The notes under the pieces are model-generated. The model had not been told where the DNA came from. It was given only the letters and a program-made list of their open reading frames with translations, and searched no databases. From Gordionus sp. m RMFG-2023 (taxonomy: Eukaryota; Nematomorpha; Gordioida; Chordodea; Parachordodidae), in NCBI RefSeq assembly GCF_954871325.1, contig NC_088775.1:12563561-12627560 (forward strand): 64,000 bases of DNA, read 5' to 3'. The position numbers and the translations under genes were made by a program. Below are positions 15,001 through 25,425 of the stretch, piece by piece. Each line of letters starts with the position of its first letter. The stretch's first letter is position 1.

Positions 15001-15711
15001 GTTTTGCCATATCCCCCCCCCCTTTCACTAGCGTTTTTTATTTTTTTCCACCTTATCACGCGGAATGAATTTAAATATTCTAAAAAAGTGGAAAATTAAC
15101 CACCCTTTAATAAAATACATTAGGGGAGAGACCGAAGTTGTATTGACCATAAAAAAAATGAAGTACTATAAAAAAATATAAGAAGCAAATTTTCCAAGAT
15201 ATCAATACGTAGTTTTATTTTTTTCATATATCACTAAGGTAGAAATTAATATTTAAGAAAAATAATATTTTAAAAATATTAGAAATATGTAAAAAAATAC
15301 AACTAGGATATCTTTTACCCTTTTGCGACACGTATTTTTCAATATTTTATTAATAAGTTACATTTGACTTGTTAAAATTAAAATTTAAAATTTTTTATGA
15401 GCAATTACCTGCCACGGATAAAGCATCCCCCCCTCTCTTCTACTCTTTTATCAAATAACTGAAAATCAAAATAGATGTGTTCTAATGGTAAATGCGGTAA
15501 TACGTATAAAAGACCCCGTGTGCAATTTTCTTATCAACTACTTGACACAAATGAAGAGAAATCTAGTGACGATGGTATTTTATTGCTGGATGAAGATTTA
15601 ATGTTAAATCAGCATTTAATGAACCGATTGCAAGATCCTAAAAAGCGAAAGCAGCTATGTCTCTCATTATGCATCAATAGCGGTATCTATAATTCTACCG
15701 ATATGAAGTAA
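3..15711 (+). CDS. ADAMTS-like (M12B) zinc metalloprotease, 5' partial, multi-exon
   Basis: Exons read at 3-168, 2404-2549, 2965-3039, 5327-5412, 7193-7267, 9571-9673, 10624-10740, 13519-13708, 14790-14906 and 15475-15711 (TAA). The first is prodomain-like; the signal peptide lies upstream of the window. Exons 2-5 give the start of the catalytic domain (TLYVAVYVER, then KRWDTSLFLL, matching the family's HDTAxLLT strand). Exons 6-7 join to HEIGHNFGLNHD, the HExxHxxGxxHD zinc site, followed by the Met-turn HIMAPM. Later exons give the CEIRFG, LCTALLC and CSNGKC patterns of the ADAMTS cysteine-rich region. No thrombospondin repeat is seen; the last exon adds a charged tail and stops. Predicted role: secreted endopeptidase, substrate unknown. 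Phases agree throughout except between 7267 (phase 2) and 9571 (enters as phase 1), so a short linking exon is missing from this model. The donor at 5413 (GTCCGC) is weak; an alternative keeps the frame open to 5452 but has no GT. Family call firm, some boundaries not. Confidence 0.85.
1683..1930. repeat. MITE-like palindromic repeat, GGCTGTGTCCAAAATAT family
   Basis: Starts with GGCTGTATCCAAAATATC and shows inverted similarity around TGTCCAAAA and CATATATG at its centre. Related copies lie at 35,075-35,300 and 58,455-58,725. It sits in intron 1 of the protease; the rest of that 2.2-kb intron shows no coding signal. Confidence 0.5.
2034..2330. repeat. CCCGG-motif hAT-type MITE, degenerate copy
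   Basis: Begins CAGAGACCTGCAGAAGTACC, closely matching the terminus of the intact copy at 43,867, and continues with spaced GGCCCGG/CCCGGCC motifs separated by T-runs. The right terminus is not clear, so the end is approximate. Confidence 0.5.
3413..4647. mobile_element. Tc1/mariner-type MITE interrupted by a nested element
   Basis: Termini CTAGATTGTCGATTCAT and ATGAATCGTCAATCTAG face each other and lie next to TA on the left and CA on the right. The inner arms (AGGAGTCAG.. / ..CTGACTCCTATGTA) match the intact copy at 8005-8215. The element is split inside its right arm by the insertion at 3544-4612; removing the insertion restores the palindrome. Confidence 0.75.
3544..4612. mobile_element. 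Nested DNA transposon of about 1.07 kb, TA target site
   Basis: Inverted termini GGGGAAATGTGCCACATAAA and (reverse complement of the right end) AGGGAAATGTGCTATAAATG are flanked by TA on both sides. That fits a Tc1/mariner-type insertion, and it sits inside the MITE at 3413-4647. No transposase frame is visible inside, so it is a non-autonomous copy. Confidence 0.7.
4690..5300. repeat. Left arm of a large inverted duplication
   Basis: Contains AAAGTCGATTTTCAACCCGA, CCAAAACCGGAAGTACAAA and AAGGCCCTTACATT, all found inverted at 6240-6862. Its right edge ends about 25 bp before the protease exon at 5327. A third, partial copy is at 50,190-50,330, so each arm is a copy of a dispersed repeat. Confidence 0.75.
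6240..6862. repeat. Right arm of the large inverted duplication
   Basis: Reverse-complement counterpart of 4690-5300 with moderate divergence and several indels. A C-run near 6277 takes the place of a G-rich stretch in the other arm. The spacer of roughly 0.94 kb between arms contains the protease exon at 5327-5412. Confidence 0.75.
7514..7711. repeat. Palindromic MITE, GTTAAAC..GTTTAACAACAA family (F2)
   Basis: Two inverted halves: GGCTAACCAAATATTTTAGC with ATTTTGCTCGTAGATGGC, answered by ATCTACTAACGAAATCTAGAGG and GCTAAAATATTGGGTTAGTC. It ends in CTGTTTAACAACAAT. A non-coding fold-back element in a protease intron. Confidence 0.7.
7712..7912. repeat. Palindromic MITE, CCAGCATGTATAGAGTA family (F1)
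   Basis: Left half has TTTCAAACAATTTTGCCGTTGAACC. The right half is its inverse, reading ATTTTATGGCGTCAAATTGTTCTGAAATTCATG and then a form of the AGAGTA..TGCTGGAATGC..GTCAAATCAGA end. The 60-residue open frame across it is incidental. Confidence 0.6.
8005..8215. mobile_element. Intact Tc1/mariner-type MITE, 211 bp, TA flanks
   Basis: CTAGATTGGTGATTTATTAA at the left and the near-inverse at the right (..GAATCGTCAATCTAG) are bounded by TA at 8003-8004 and 8216-8217. The arms are almost fully palindromic through the CGCCATTTTGTGGTTTGTA segment. Serves as the uninterrupted reference for the copy at 3413-4647. Confidence 0.8.
8718..8962. repeat. F1 palindromic MITE
   Basis: Shows CACCGGAATTGCAGCATGTC and AATTTCAGACAATTCTCGCCATAAAC, then the inverted AGGCAATTGTTTGAAATTCACAGG and TACATGCTGAATTACATT. 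Both halves are present, with a second partial inverted unit at the right edge. Confidence 0.65.
9925..10055. repeat. CCCGG-motif hAT-type MITE fragment
   Basis: Carries CGACCCCGACCCGGTCCGAA, GGCCCGGATCGGGTACGGG and a right terminus ACAGATCTTTA like the family's GCAGATCTCTG end. The left terminus is not recognisable. Confidence 0.45.
10965..11075. repeat. CCCGG-motif repeat fragment
   Basis: TCCGCTCCGGTTCGGCCCGT and GTTCGGCCCGGCCCGAATTA lie in otherwise AT-rich intron sequence. A partial copy with no termini seen. Confidence 0.4.
11701..12478 (+). mobile_element. hAT-superfamily element, 778 bp, with BED-finger exon relic
   Basis: Terminal inverted repeats TAGTGAAGGTCA / TGACCTTCACTA are followed inward by repeated GGTCCGGTCC-type motifs. 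A perfect 8-bp target duplication, TTTGCCAA, occupies 11,693-11,700 and 12,479-12,486. Inside, on the plus strand, HCSTKFNVSSAT (ending at 11,981) joins across a GT..AG intron (11,982-12,150) to STLSRHLIKHK. That is the C-x2-C..H..H pattern of a BED zinc finger, with the first cysteine replaced by serine. Nothing of the catalytic domain remains, so it is an internally deleted, non-autonomous copy. Its exact target duplication suggests fairly recent insertion. It lies in a protease intron. Confidence 0.9.
13826..14040. repeat. F1 palindromic MITE
   Basis: AAATGCATTCCAACTTGTACAG at the left is matched by the inverse TAGACATGTTGGCATACATTTC at the right, around TTTTATGGCGAATTGTTTGAA. A second partial unit follows at about 14,135-14,300. 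Intronic. Confidence 0.6.
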
Positions 15712-15760
15712 AAGAAATAATTAATAATATAAATTTTTTCTAAAATATGAATGAATATAG

Positions 15761-15965
15761 TGTTGTGCAGATTTTAAAAAAAGGCTAACTCAATATTTAA
15801 GCCAAAAAAATATTGCCTATGCGAGATTTTGCTAGTAGATTCTAAAAATTTGTGCCATCTATGTATGAGCAAAATCTTCAGGCTTGTACTTATTGAATAT
15901 TTTTCTGGATAAAATAGTGTTAGTCATTTTTAAAATAAGGTCAAATCGAGCCTTTAACAACAATA
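15761..15965. repeat. F2 palindromic MITE
   Basis: GGCTAACTCAATATTTAAGCC and GAGATTTTGCTAGTAGATTC are met by ATGAGCAAAATCTTCAGGC and AAAATAGTGTTAGTC. It ends CGAGCCTTTAACAACAAT. It begins only about 50 bp after the protease stop codon and so probably lies in the 3' UTR or just beyond. Confidence 0.65.
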
Positions 15966-16249
15966 AATAAGTGGGTTGAAATATTGATGTGGAATCCCTT
16001 TCAGTAGTGTCACTAGCCTTTATTACCTTAGGGACTCAAAAATTATTTTTTTAAAATTATCTTTTTTTTTTGGTCAACATTTTCAAAATGACCTTTTTCC
16101 TTATTATTTATTTATTTTCAGTCACATAATCTCATAAATATTAAAACCTTATAAATAAATAAAAATATATTTAAAAAATTTATATTGAAAATTACATGAA
16201 AAAAATAACTTATATTAAAAATATGAAAAAAGGAACACATATGAAAAAC

Positions 16250-17700
16250 ATATTTATTAAAAGAGGACATATCACCCTCCCTTAGAGAGGAGTGAATGCT
16301 TATAGATTAGACTGCTGATTTTCCTACGAAGGTAGAATGGTCACCTGTAATGAGCCACTGTTTTTGCCGATTGCTTTGATAAAATTGAGAGACCTCCTTT
16401 TAACATCAGGGTGTTAGAGACTATTGGTATTAAAACTGTTCTTGAGGCCAGTGTATTAATTTTTTAACCACTTCCGCCTTTTTCATGGCAGCAAATGAGA
16501 GGCTAGACTTCGCTGAAAAATCAATGCATGTGTGTTACAAATCAGTGGAAAACCGTTTGAAAGCAAATAAGGGATATGCATCTGGCCTTTTGCGTTATTT
16601 TTTGAAAGGCTCACTGCTTCAAGAGTGGATGGGATATTTACTACTTTGAGAGAAGCTAGGAGAATATTGTTAATGGAATAATGGCAGAGTTGACATCCGG
16701 GGGAGAACTTGCAGTGCAAGGAATTGTAGTCACTCGATTCGAATAACTGACAACAATAGACGCAAATGGAGGGAACACTGCACTGCAACCAAGACGAATA
16801 GCTATGGATATGCACAGCTGTTCACTAGTCATGAAGATGCCGAGATTGGAACTGGGGATGCTTTTACTCATTTATAGCCTGAATTTATATTTAATGTTAT
16901 GTTTTTAGTGGCAATCAAAATATTATCACCATCTTTTGACTGCTATGGACTTCAGGAGGGTGACTGGGTTTTCCCAAATGGTAAGGGCCAGTGATAGATC
17001 AGGATTTATAAAAGTGGAGAAACTGTTGATGATATTTTGAGCAGAAAGGTGGAATGAAATAAAAACTGAAAGAGAGAGTTGTAGTTGATATCGGTTACCG
17101 ATACCACCTGAGATAGGGAGTGTGGCCTGAAGCTAGGATGAATATAAAAATTTTATATTTAATGTATTTTTGAGGAGTCCCTTGATTTGAGTTCATGAGA
17201 GAAAATCGCTTCATTTATAGATTGATGCAAATATCATGGCGTAAAGGATTTAGGGTATATTAAAGTGGTTTTTAGTAAAAAAAAATGATGGGTAGGTAAG
17301 TAACTAAATAATGGATTTAATTCAAATTGTTGAGGGATTTATTTAGAAATGGGCTCCGAGATGTGTAATCTTATCCCTGTTGCATCAAGACCTGTAATAT
17401 TTGAATGATTGTGGAATGGCCGCTAGCAATAGTGTCGTCATACAGATGCCAAGAACTATAGTAGGGTTTTTCAGTTGAAAGATTTTGGATTGTTTACAAT
17501 TAAAAAGATTTGTTGAAGGATTTTGCAAAGGAATGTGCTCACTGAGGAATAGGAGAGATTGTTGGAATGTTGGATAGGAATAAATATTCATGAGCCCATA
17601 ACTGTGTGTTGGGGGTTTGTTGTGTTGATGGTCCATCATTAGCAATTGTAGATGGAGATATGCTTACGAATTTTATTACTCTCAATGGAGGAGGATCTAT
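16250..17700 (-). mobile_element. Degraded LINE-type retroelement fragment (C-terminal half)
   Basis: Minus-strand reading frames give, in order, a stretch with WDS-like residues (about 17,400), an LGIFMTSEQLCISIAIRLG segment (about 16,830) matching a conserved block before the zinc-binding domain, then HCKFSPGCQLCHYSINNILLASLK and GKGQ/PLICNTHA-like residues (about 16,740-16,530). The latter is the CCHC knuckle plus restriction-like nuclease region of LINE families with a C-terminal endonuclease. Several frames are needed, so the copy is dead. GC content is higher than in the surroundings. The same family occurs at 30,110-30,560 and 63,240-64,000. Confidence 0.65.
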
Positions 17701-17799
17701 AGATATTATGCATGCAAGCCCTGGTATCTAAAGGATAGAAGTCCATGAATTTATATCATCTTAACTTTGGTTATATTTGTAGATTTATTTCATATGAGA

Positions 17800-18632
17800 C
17801 TATAAAATTTATTCAAATCATTAGATTATGATTTTTGACATTATTTTAGATACTATTAATATTGAATTATTTAAATTTAGGTAAGCATGTATATTATTTA
17901 GAATTAAATGGTTTATAAATAAAACGCTAAGGAGAATTTGAAATAGATACTATTATTTATAATTTAATGATAAATATGTATAAATTAGAATATATATACA
18001 ATAAGATTTGGTAATCAGTAATACTTTGAATTTTTTATAATTTTGGATTTAGAGGGAGGGGGGGGGATTTGTTCTCCTGCCACTCCCCTCACTGTGTACG
18101 CGCCTGAACTTTTAAAATATTTTTTTAAATTTTAAAAAATATATTTTTCACAAAAAAATTGCTTATAAATTTAGGATGAACGACAACGCATGCGACTTAT
18201 TTAGTGTAAGTTTTATATCATAATTTATATATATATAAACCGTGCAGTTCAAGATGATCGTAATCTATAAGTTTTCTAAGGGACTATTTTTTTTTATAAT
18301 GAATGCAAATTAACGTTGATTCTTTGTAATATTTATAAGTTGTAACATTAAGAAAGGCTAATTTTTTATAATCTTTTTAAAAATAATGTAGATTTATTAA
18401 TATATTTTTTTTAGATTTAGCTATGCATTGTATAAGTTTAAAATTAATTATTATTTTTTATTATATATATGTATGTATACTTAAGAAATGCTTACAAATT
18501 GATTCCAACAAATACTACTATTTTGCGCCAAAGCAAAGATTCCTTATTGAAAAATATGGTAATTCTTTTTATAATAAAGTACTTATTTCAAATATATGTG
18601 ATCATAGGTCTTAACAATATTCGGTCTCCAGG
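17800..18632. other. AT-rich intergenic stretch, no gene supported
   Basis: Contains a G-run near 18,060 followed by CACTGTGTACGCGCCTG, which resembles the end of a hAT-type element. Open frames at 18,423-18,675 have no homology I recognise. A possible tiny exon (18,175-18,205, bounded by AG and GTAAGT) could not be joined to any gene. Confidence 0.5.
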
Positions 18633-20541
18633 CAGCGCCGTGCCGAGACATTTGGCGGCCCAGGACAAAAAATAATTTGGCGTCCCCTTAAATAAAACCA
18701 ATTTGCCTAAGTTCCTTTGATAATTTTTCGAAATGAGAACTAAAAGTATAATATATACTTTATTAAATTTTAATCATAAATGAGTAAGGTATTATAAAAA
18801 TGACTATAATCAAAAACTAAAATATTGCAATTTTATATATACTCCTCGCCTTTTATAAGCAAAGAGAATATTATGTCAGTATAATCTAAAGATAGGCAAT
18901 ATCATTTTCTATTGGAATTAAGGAGAAATTGACAAATCGATCCTGTGCCATACAGGATCATAGATTAATTTGACCGAGAAACTGCGGATGCCACATGAGT
19001 TGAAATGGTCAAAGTAACCCTTAATACAACGGATATATTTGGTAAGGTTTCCTTTAACTTATTATTGTAAATATAGCGTAAATATTCCAGTGGAGTTTTT
19101 ATGGGATTGCTTAACCACTAAAATTTTTAATTCAATTAATAGATCTTGCGGATTAATATCGGTTTCTAACGTATCCTATTCTGTCAATAATATTTTGAAA
19201 ACATTTTTCCTTTAGCTCTTTTTCAGTCGTATTTATCAATTCTGGTGTATTGAATAAGAATCCAAAGTGATATATAAAGAGCTTTAACAGCTGGGAACGT
19301 TCCTTCGACAAATTTTTCGCTTGATCTAGTATGCATTGAAAAATTAAATCTTATATTATTTTTGAGGTTCATGTATTAGCGTATCATCTCCTTCGTAAGA
19401 AAATTGTTTTTGTACTTTCCGTCTACGAATTAATGTTATTGAAGGAAAGCACTGCTCTTCTAAACTCATTTCCGATCGCTGAGTTAAGGGAATTCTGAAA
19501 GCCATTTCCTTAAAACGATCTAAAAGATTTTGCATAAGTGCAATAGTTTTCAATTCAATATCTTTACTTAGCAAATTCACCTGGGTTAATATATCAAAAC
19601 ACATGACAAGTGTTACCAAAAATTGAAATTGTTTTAATTCTTTAGCCAGTGAAATAGCTTCTGTGCAGATTTGGGGTCATTAGTTTTTTCAGATATGTCT
19701 ATTAGTGCATTGTATCGTAAATATTACCAACCTGATTTATAATGGTATTTCCACTCTCCACCTTACACTACCAACGTGTTTCAGGAAACGGGTTTAAGGT
19801 AAAATTATTTTTATGATCCTTCAAAATTTGCCTAGAGTCGAACAGAAAAGAATAAAGAATATATACTCTTGGACAATGAAAGATTTTGCAAATGATGATG
19901 ATCGTACTATTTCACCAAATAGCAGATTTAAGCGGTGGCAACCACAAGGCATAAAATCGCTCCCTTATTTATTTGTAATATTTAAGCCTGAATCCATTAA
20001 TAATATCCTCTCATATTTGATCCATTATCGATAATCACTTTATCCACTACAATTTTTTAACTCTAATCACGATTTTTTAAATAATGGTAAAAATGATTCT
20101 ATCAAGACCTGGCCAGTAAAGGAATTGATTTTTAGAAGGCCAACAAATAGCTCATTTATTTTCAAACGAGCTTTTGTTAAGTTATACATATTACTACGGT
20201 TAATTGTTCCAGCTGACTATGGGTTTATACTCTAACATTACAGAAAATTACTATTTTATCTCCTATCAAGTTAATATTTGATTTTCAAGGTAATGATTAT
20301 GAATTTCACTATTCTTAATTTGATGAATGTGGTCGAATAATATTATATTACATTTCGATAAAAAAAATCAAATTTCTTAACTAAAAAATAAGTAGAATTA
20401 TGCTTTTCACATATGTAGTATTATATATAAAAAAAATTTATTTTTCAAAAAGCTAAATAATGGAATAAAATTAATTGACGGCCCCAATTGTCTAATTTCA
20501 GCGGCCCGGGGTGGCTGCCCAGCTCACCCCCCCCCCCCCCC
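18633..20541 (-). mobile_element. Degraded hAT transposon, ZMYM-type transposase
   Basis: Left edge CAGCGCCGTGCCGAGACATT followed by TTGGCGGCCCAGG is the usual terminus of this hAT group. The right edge shows GCGGCCCGGGGTGGCTGCCC then a C-run (about 20,527-20,541). Minus-strand frames give FMPCGCHRLNLLFGEIVRSS (about 19,950), FDILTQVNLLSKDIELKT (about 19,600) and ISVVLRVTLTISTHVASA (about 19,000), then VNFSLIPIENDIAYL. These are the conserved blocks of a ZMYM-like hAT transposase in the correct order, from the mid-catalytic region to the C-terminal dimerisation end. Frames are broken by stops and shifts, so it is inactive. A matching target duplication was not found. Confidence 0.85.
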
Positions 20542-21040
20542 GTTACATGTCTTCCTTCAAACAAAAATATCTTTTAGCCCTCCCTTCCTTCCCATCGCCT
20601 ATAGGTATTATATAAAAGTTTTGAAGCCCAAGCAGGCTTTTAGAGAATCCAAGCCATGACCCTCTTACTCCTTCCAAATTTTCTTTTATACATGTGACTA
20701 CAAAACAAAATTTAGGAAAAAAAATATTTAGGTATGTTCTAATTTAATATATATATCTCTCTTACACCAAAAAGGGCACGAATGCAGGGTGATGAATGAC
20801 TCCGCTGTCAAGCCTCGGAAAAACGTGGTTTGCCTAACCAATGAATCTAGAACTATCTTATTTTGTTTCGATCGGCAGTGCATATCCCAATCACGAGGTT
20901 TTTTTAAAAAAAATTATATGGAATATTATCACTTCTAAGAGAATTTATAAAATATTAAAAATGGTTTTATTTATATGGTATTGGAATATCTCGATTTTAA
21001 ATCATTTAATAAAACCGATTTTTTAGATTTGAAAAATTTT

Positions 21041-21217
21041 ATTTGATCGGAAATATTATTAAGTATGTATAGAGTAAACACACATTTTGAATCTCAAACA
21101 ATATTTGCGGCCATCAACTTTTTGAACTATTCTTAATTCGTATTTAAATTTTCTTATAATGTTCATGGCTAAAAGTGTTCCAAGATTCAAATTGATCGAT
21201 TTTTATTTCCGGTCAAA
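21041..21217. repeat. F1 palindromic MITE
   Basis: TTGATCGGAAATATTATTAAGTATGTATAGAGTA is met, after TTTTTATTTCCGGTC, by the inverse end; the central TTCATGGC element is retained. Diverged in the middle. Confidence 0.5.
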
Positions 21218-21959
21218 AAAATATTTGAATTCCCCTAATTAAATGATTTTTTTTTGAATTAGGATGGATTCCATGTCCCTATACGACATATTATACTTAT
21301 TTTTTTAAAATATATGTTTTAGTATTCCAAGAAGACTCTCAGGCAAAAAACAGCTGATCTCATTAGAAAATCCTAATTTGTTTTTTTAAAAAGATAATAT
21401 AATTTGCAAAAACGAAGATGAAGATCTCGAGTTTATAAAAATGGCGTTTTTTCAAAACATTTTTTTTTAAACATATTAAGATTTTATACAAATTTTTTCT
21501 ATTTTATACAAATATTTTTTTTAATAATAGAAAGCAGCATTTTATATTAAAAGCTCAATTATTTTATACTAAGCGACTGACTACCGTTTTTTTATACGTT
21601 TAAATTTAGATGGTATTTTATAGTATACTGTTAGCGTCCAATGTGTTTTTTTTATAAGTACATGTGTTTTTTTTTCAACTTTGAATCATTTTTTTAAGCA
21701 CGTTTTTTAAAAAATAATTTAAAAAATCTGATTTTAACCGGAAATATATTTATTTCAACATGTTTAGTAAAAAAACCCACTCTGTGATTTTTTTTTTTAA
21801 AAATTTTGCAAAATCTTTTTAACTTAATATAATTTATATTAATGTTCCGTATTTCGGAAAGCGCATATATTAATATACTTGAAATATTGTGTGAATCAAT
21901 AAAGTTGGCTCTTATAAATTGTTTAATTTTATTCATAAATTGCTTTCTTATATACACAT

Positions 21960-22451
21960 TAGAGATCTACAAATCACGGCCCGGTCTCGGGCTCGGGCCG
22001 GAACTATTAAAAAAATATTTCGTTTGGACTAAGTCGGGCATAATATTTTTTAAAAAATTTCGGGTTGGGTCAGGTCAAGATTTTTAAATATGATATCAAA
22101 GGAAAAGAGAAAGAAATAAAGCTAAAAATTATATGTCTGCCCGATCCGGTCCGAATTTATTTAAATATAGAAAAATTTAATTTTTTTTTTGATTTTAAAA
22201 AAAATATTAGCTCTTTGTTTCTTGTAAGAATTTGAAATTATTTGATAAAATAGAAAGAAGGAAAAAAGAAAGAAAGACTAAATTTTTCTACATATAAATA
22301 AATTGGGCCGGACCGGGCGGACATATCATTTTTATTTCGGGTCGGGCTTTTCGGGACAAATAAAAATTTTTCAAGATAGGGCCAGGCAGGACAATTTTTT
22401 TCAAAAAATTTCGAGCCGGGTTTGAAAAATTAGGACCGATACAGATCACTA
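21960..22451. mobile_element. CCCGG-motif hAT-type MITE, 492 bp, with target duplication
   Basis: Starts TAGAGATCTACAAATCACGG and ends CCGATACAGATCACTA. The exact 8-bp duplication ATACACAT occupies 21,952-21,959 and 22,452-22,459. The interior alternates GGCCCGG/CGGGTCGGGC motifs with A/T runs and carries no coding frame. Confidence 0.85.
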
Positions 22452-22650
22452 ATACACATATCGTAAGTATTTTTTTTTATTTATTAGTTTGATTTTAGGT
22501 TAGTTCCATAACTAAAATTTCCAAAATGACCTTTTTTTTAAAAAAAACTTATTTTTAAATTTTTTTAGGCGGCTCGAGTCCCTGTGAGATCTCTCCGCCC
22601 TAGTGGCGTTACCAAGTAAATACCATCTATTAACATAACTTACATTTAGG

Positions 22651-23500
22651 CAGGGATCAAAACCAACCTGAACCGAACCGTTAAACCGCTAAAAACCGAT
22701 ATTTTTATCGAACCTAAACCGAACCTAAACCTCTAAAAAATTCTAGCCGAACCTGAACCGAACCGCTAGCCTCTGAACCGGTTCGAGTCTCATAATTTTA
22801 TGCTTATAAAATAATGTGTAAGTTATTAGTAGTAGTATATTGCAAAAATTTTAATTTTATTCAAATTGTTTTAAAAATTATTATCAATCATATTTGATTG
22901 ATAAACGTCAGTCATAATTTTTATAAACTTTAGTATATTGCCATTTTACATTTTTTAATATTTTAAGCTTATAAATTATAATGCCTAAAAAAAATTAAAT
23001 CTAATATATAATATAAATTATTTACATATAGTATTATAAATGACACATCAAATCTGATATCATACTGGCAATGCCAGCTACCCAAGTTAGTGTGGAAAGA
23101 TGTTTTTTAACAATTAAATTTATATTATCTCCTTATAGATGTAATTTGAGTGAGACGAATTTTGAAAATATATTAATTGTGCGGCTTAATAAAAAATTTT
23201 TAAGTAATTGTTCACATTAAAATTAATCATTGATATATTTATTTGTTATATTTATAAATTAAATATTATTTATAATGTGCAATTAATAAAAATGAAGGTT
23301 TTTATTTTAATTATGAAATAAAAAAAAAATTTCCTTATACATAATCCTAATGTAGGTTTGAATACAAAAGTGTTCAACGGTTTTTAGAGGTTCGAACCGA
23401 ACCGATATTTTTATTTTTTTGCGAACCGAACCTGAACCTTAAACCGTTATTTTTATCCGAACCAGAACCGAACCGATATTCGTTTCGGTTTGGATCCCTG
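22651..23500 (+). mobile_element. hAT element, 850 bp, with hATC domain remnant
   Basis: Inverted termini CAGGGATC / GGATCCCTG are followed by dense AACCGAACC motifs at both ends. The perfect 8-bp duplication CATTTAGG lies at 22,643-22,650 and 23,501-23,508. An open frame ending at the TAA of 23,218-23,220 reads MPATQVSVERCFLTIKF and then RCNLSE..ENILIVRLN. That is the C-terminal dimerisation (hATC) region of hAT transposases. Only this tail of the transposase survives, so the copy depended on another element to move. Confidence 0.92.
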
Positions 23501-23901
23501 CATTTAGGTTCATATTAATTGAAACTTTATTTGAAAAAGATAGAGATTCCTTTTACACTTTGTAACACGTTTAAATTCTCGATGTTTTCGATATAAAAAC
23601 ATATATATAAGAGATTCATTTTTCTAATATAGAATTTAATAAAATCATTTTAAAGTAAATAATTTTTTAAAAAAACGGGTTAAAATACAATTATAAATTA
23701 TTCCTCCGTGAATCTAAATTAAGTTAAACATGTAGATAAAAATAGTGCGAATGTAGATCATAAAAAATGAGAGGAAGATAGAGGGGAATCACTATTAGGC
23801 GAGGTAATAGTTTTGGAAGTCTTTAGGCCCACTTATTGTATCCTTTTGACTATATTGTATTTTTATAAAAAAATTTAAATATCATAGAGTGAGGTTCTCC
23901 A

Positions 23902-23922
23902 CCCCCCCCCCCCCCCCCCCCC
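23902..23922. repeat. Poly(C) tract, 21 bp
   Basis: Uninterrupted C-run followed at once by CATGGTTATGCGCCTG, the reverse of a hAT-like CAGGCGCATAACCATG terminus. It is the longest of about a dozen C- or G-runs in the window. Confidence 0.9.
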
Positions 23923-23939
23923 ATGGTTATGCGCCTGAA

Positions 23940-25425
23940 AGTCCAATTAAAATGGAAACATTGAATAGAAAGCGATATTAAGATTAATATGAATTATAAA
24001 AGAAAGTATTTTGATAGAAGTGAGTGGAGCAAGATTATGTAAGAGCTACCCATAAATAAAAAAAATGGATATATGATGATTACTTATTACTGCTAAAAGT
24101 GAAGAATGGTAGCAAGTCTTAGAGAAATAGGCTTCAGGGTTTTCTATGATTTTTGGTAGGTATAAACTTATTTCTTGAACTTCCAAAAGTTGTTAAAGTA
24201 TGAAAATGATGATTAAAATAATAAATATATTGAGAGATTTATGAGTGTTTTAAAATTTATTTTTTCCTTACATTTAATCCCAGAATGTTGGGAAAATAAA
24301 CGCCTAAAATTTTCAGTTATTTTTAAATTTTTATTTACTGAAAATGACACTAACAGTTAAAATAGAGTTATACTTAAGGATTTACGTTCGATATGCACAA
24401 TTGATTGATTTAAATAAGTCCTGGCGATTGAAGAAGTTTATAAAGGTATTTGGCTTGCTGAACTGCACTATGCTTGCCGCAAAGGAAAATTTAATCTAAT
24501 CTATGGCAATGTAAAAATATGGCCTTTGCTACATACATATCATATGGTTGAGCAACGTGCATAACCTTTGTTTCTATATAAGGTATAAATAATTATATTT
24601 GTTAACGCAGAAGAATCAAACTAAGTTTTTGCAGGTCCAAAGAGAAATATGGTATTATCAGTCAATATATCATGTGTAAATGCCAAATTAGTGAAAGAAC
24701 CCCCCCCCCCCTTCATCTATGCTAGAAGATCCTGGTAATATACAATTTAAGATGGTTAACGGCATGTTCCTTAGTTGGCCCTGCGGTAACAAAACAAAAG
24801 ACACAAAAATCTCATCTTTTTACTCGAATACTATTCAATGAGATAACTTTATATTTCTTTCTCTTCTTCTCTCTATTTCATTTATTTTTAATGATTAATT
24901 TGCATATATTAGTTAACTCGTTGGCAGATTATTGATTTTGTGTTTTGCGCAGCTACCTAACAATAATTTATTTTTAAAGAAAAATTGATAAGATTTTAAG
25001 AAGATTTTCAGTTAGCAGCGGATTTTATATATATATTGGTTAAAATTTAAATAAGGTCCTCAATATATTTGAAGTAATATAAAAACTTCAAATTACCGCC
25101 AATGTTTTTGGAATAGGACCACATGGCAAATAATTTTCAAGGAAGTCATAGCGGTTGTAATATTAGAAATAATATATATCAACCATAATGGGAAATCGTT
25201 TCCCGTAACTTAAGTTATAAACTCTTTTTTATATAATATATTAACCTGTGTTATTTCCTTAACATTATACAATTTTACATTTAACATTTTAAAGTAAAAA
25301 AGGTATTGCGTTTTATGACTAATAAAAAAACCAGCAAACTCTTCAATTACAAGAAAAAAAATGAAGTTTGCCAGCAAAATTATATATTGGAAAGTTAATT
25401 GAAAATTCACATAAAAAAGCTAGAA
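23940..25425. other. Intergenic, no gene supported
   Basis: AT-rich, with a C-run near 24,702. The open frame at 25,210-25,410 (minus) is compositional. No splice-linked coding exon or RNA gene was recognised. Confidence 0.6.

Noticed and set aside
18423-18675. Overlapping 63- and 68-residue frames downstream of the protease
   Set aside because: Tyr/Ile-rich with no phase-compatible splice partner; the second runs into the hAT terminus.
19356-19619. 87-residue minus frame as a host gene
   Set aside because: Conserved block of a ZMYM-type hAT transposase inside a degraded element.
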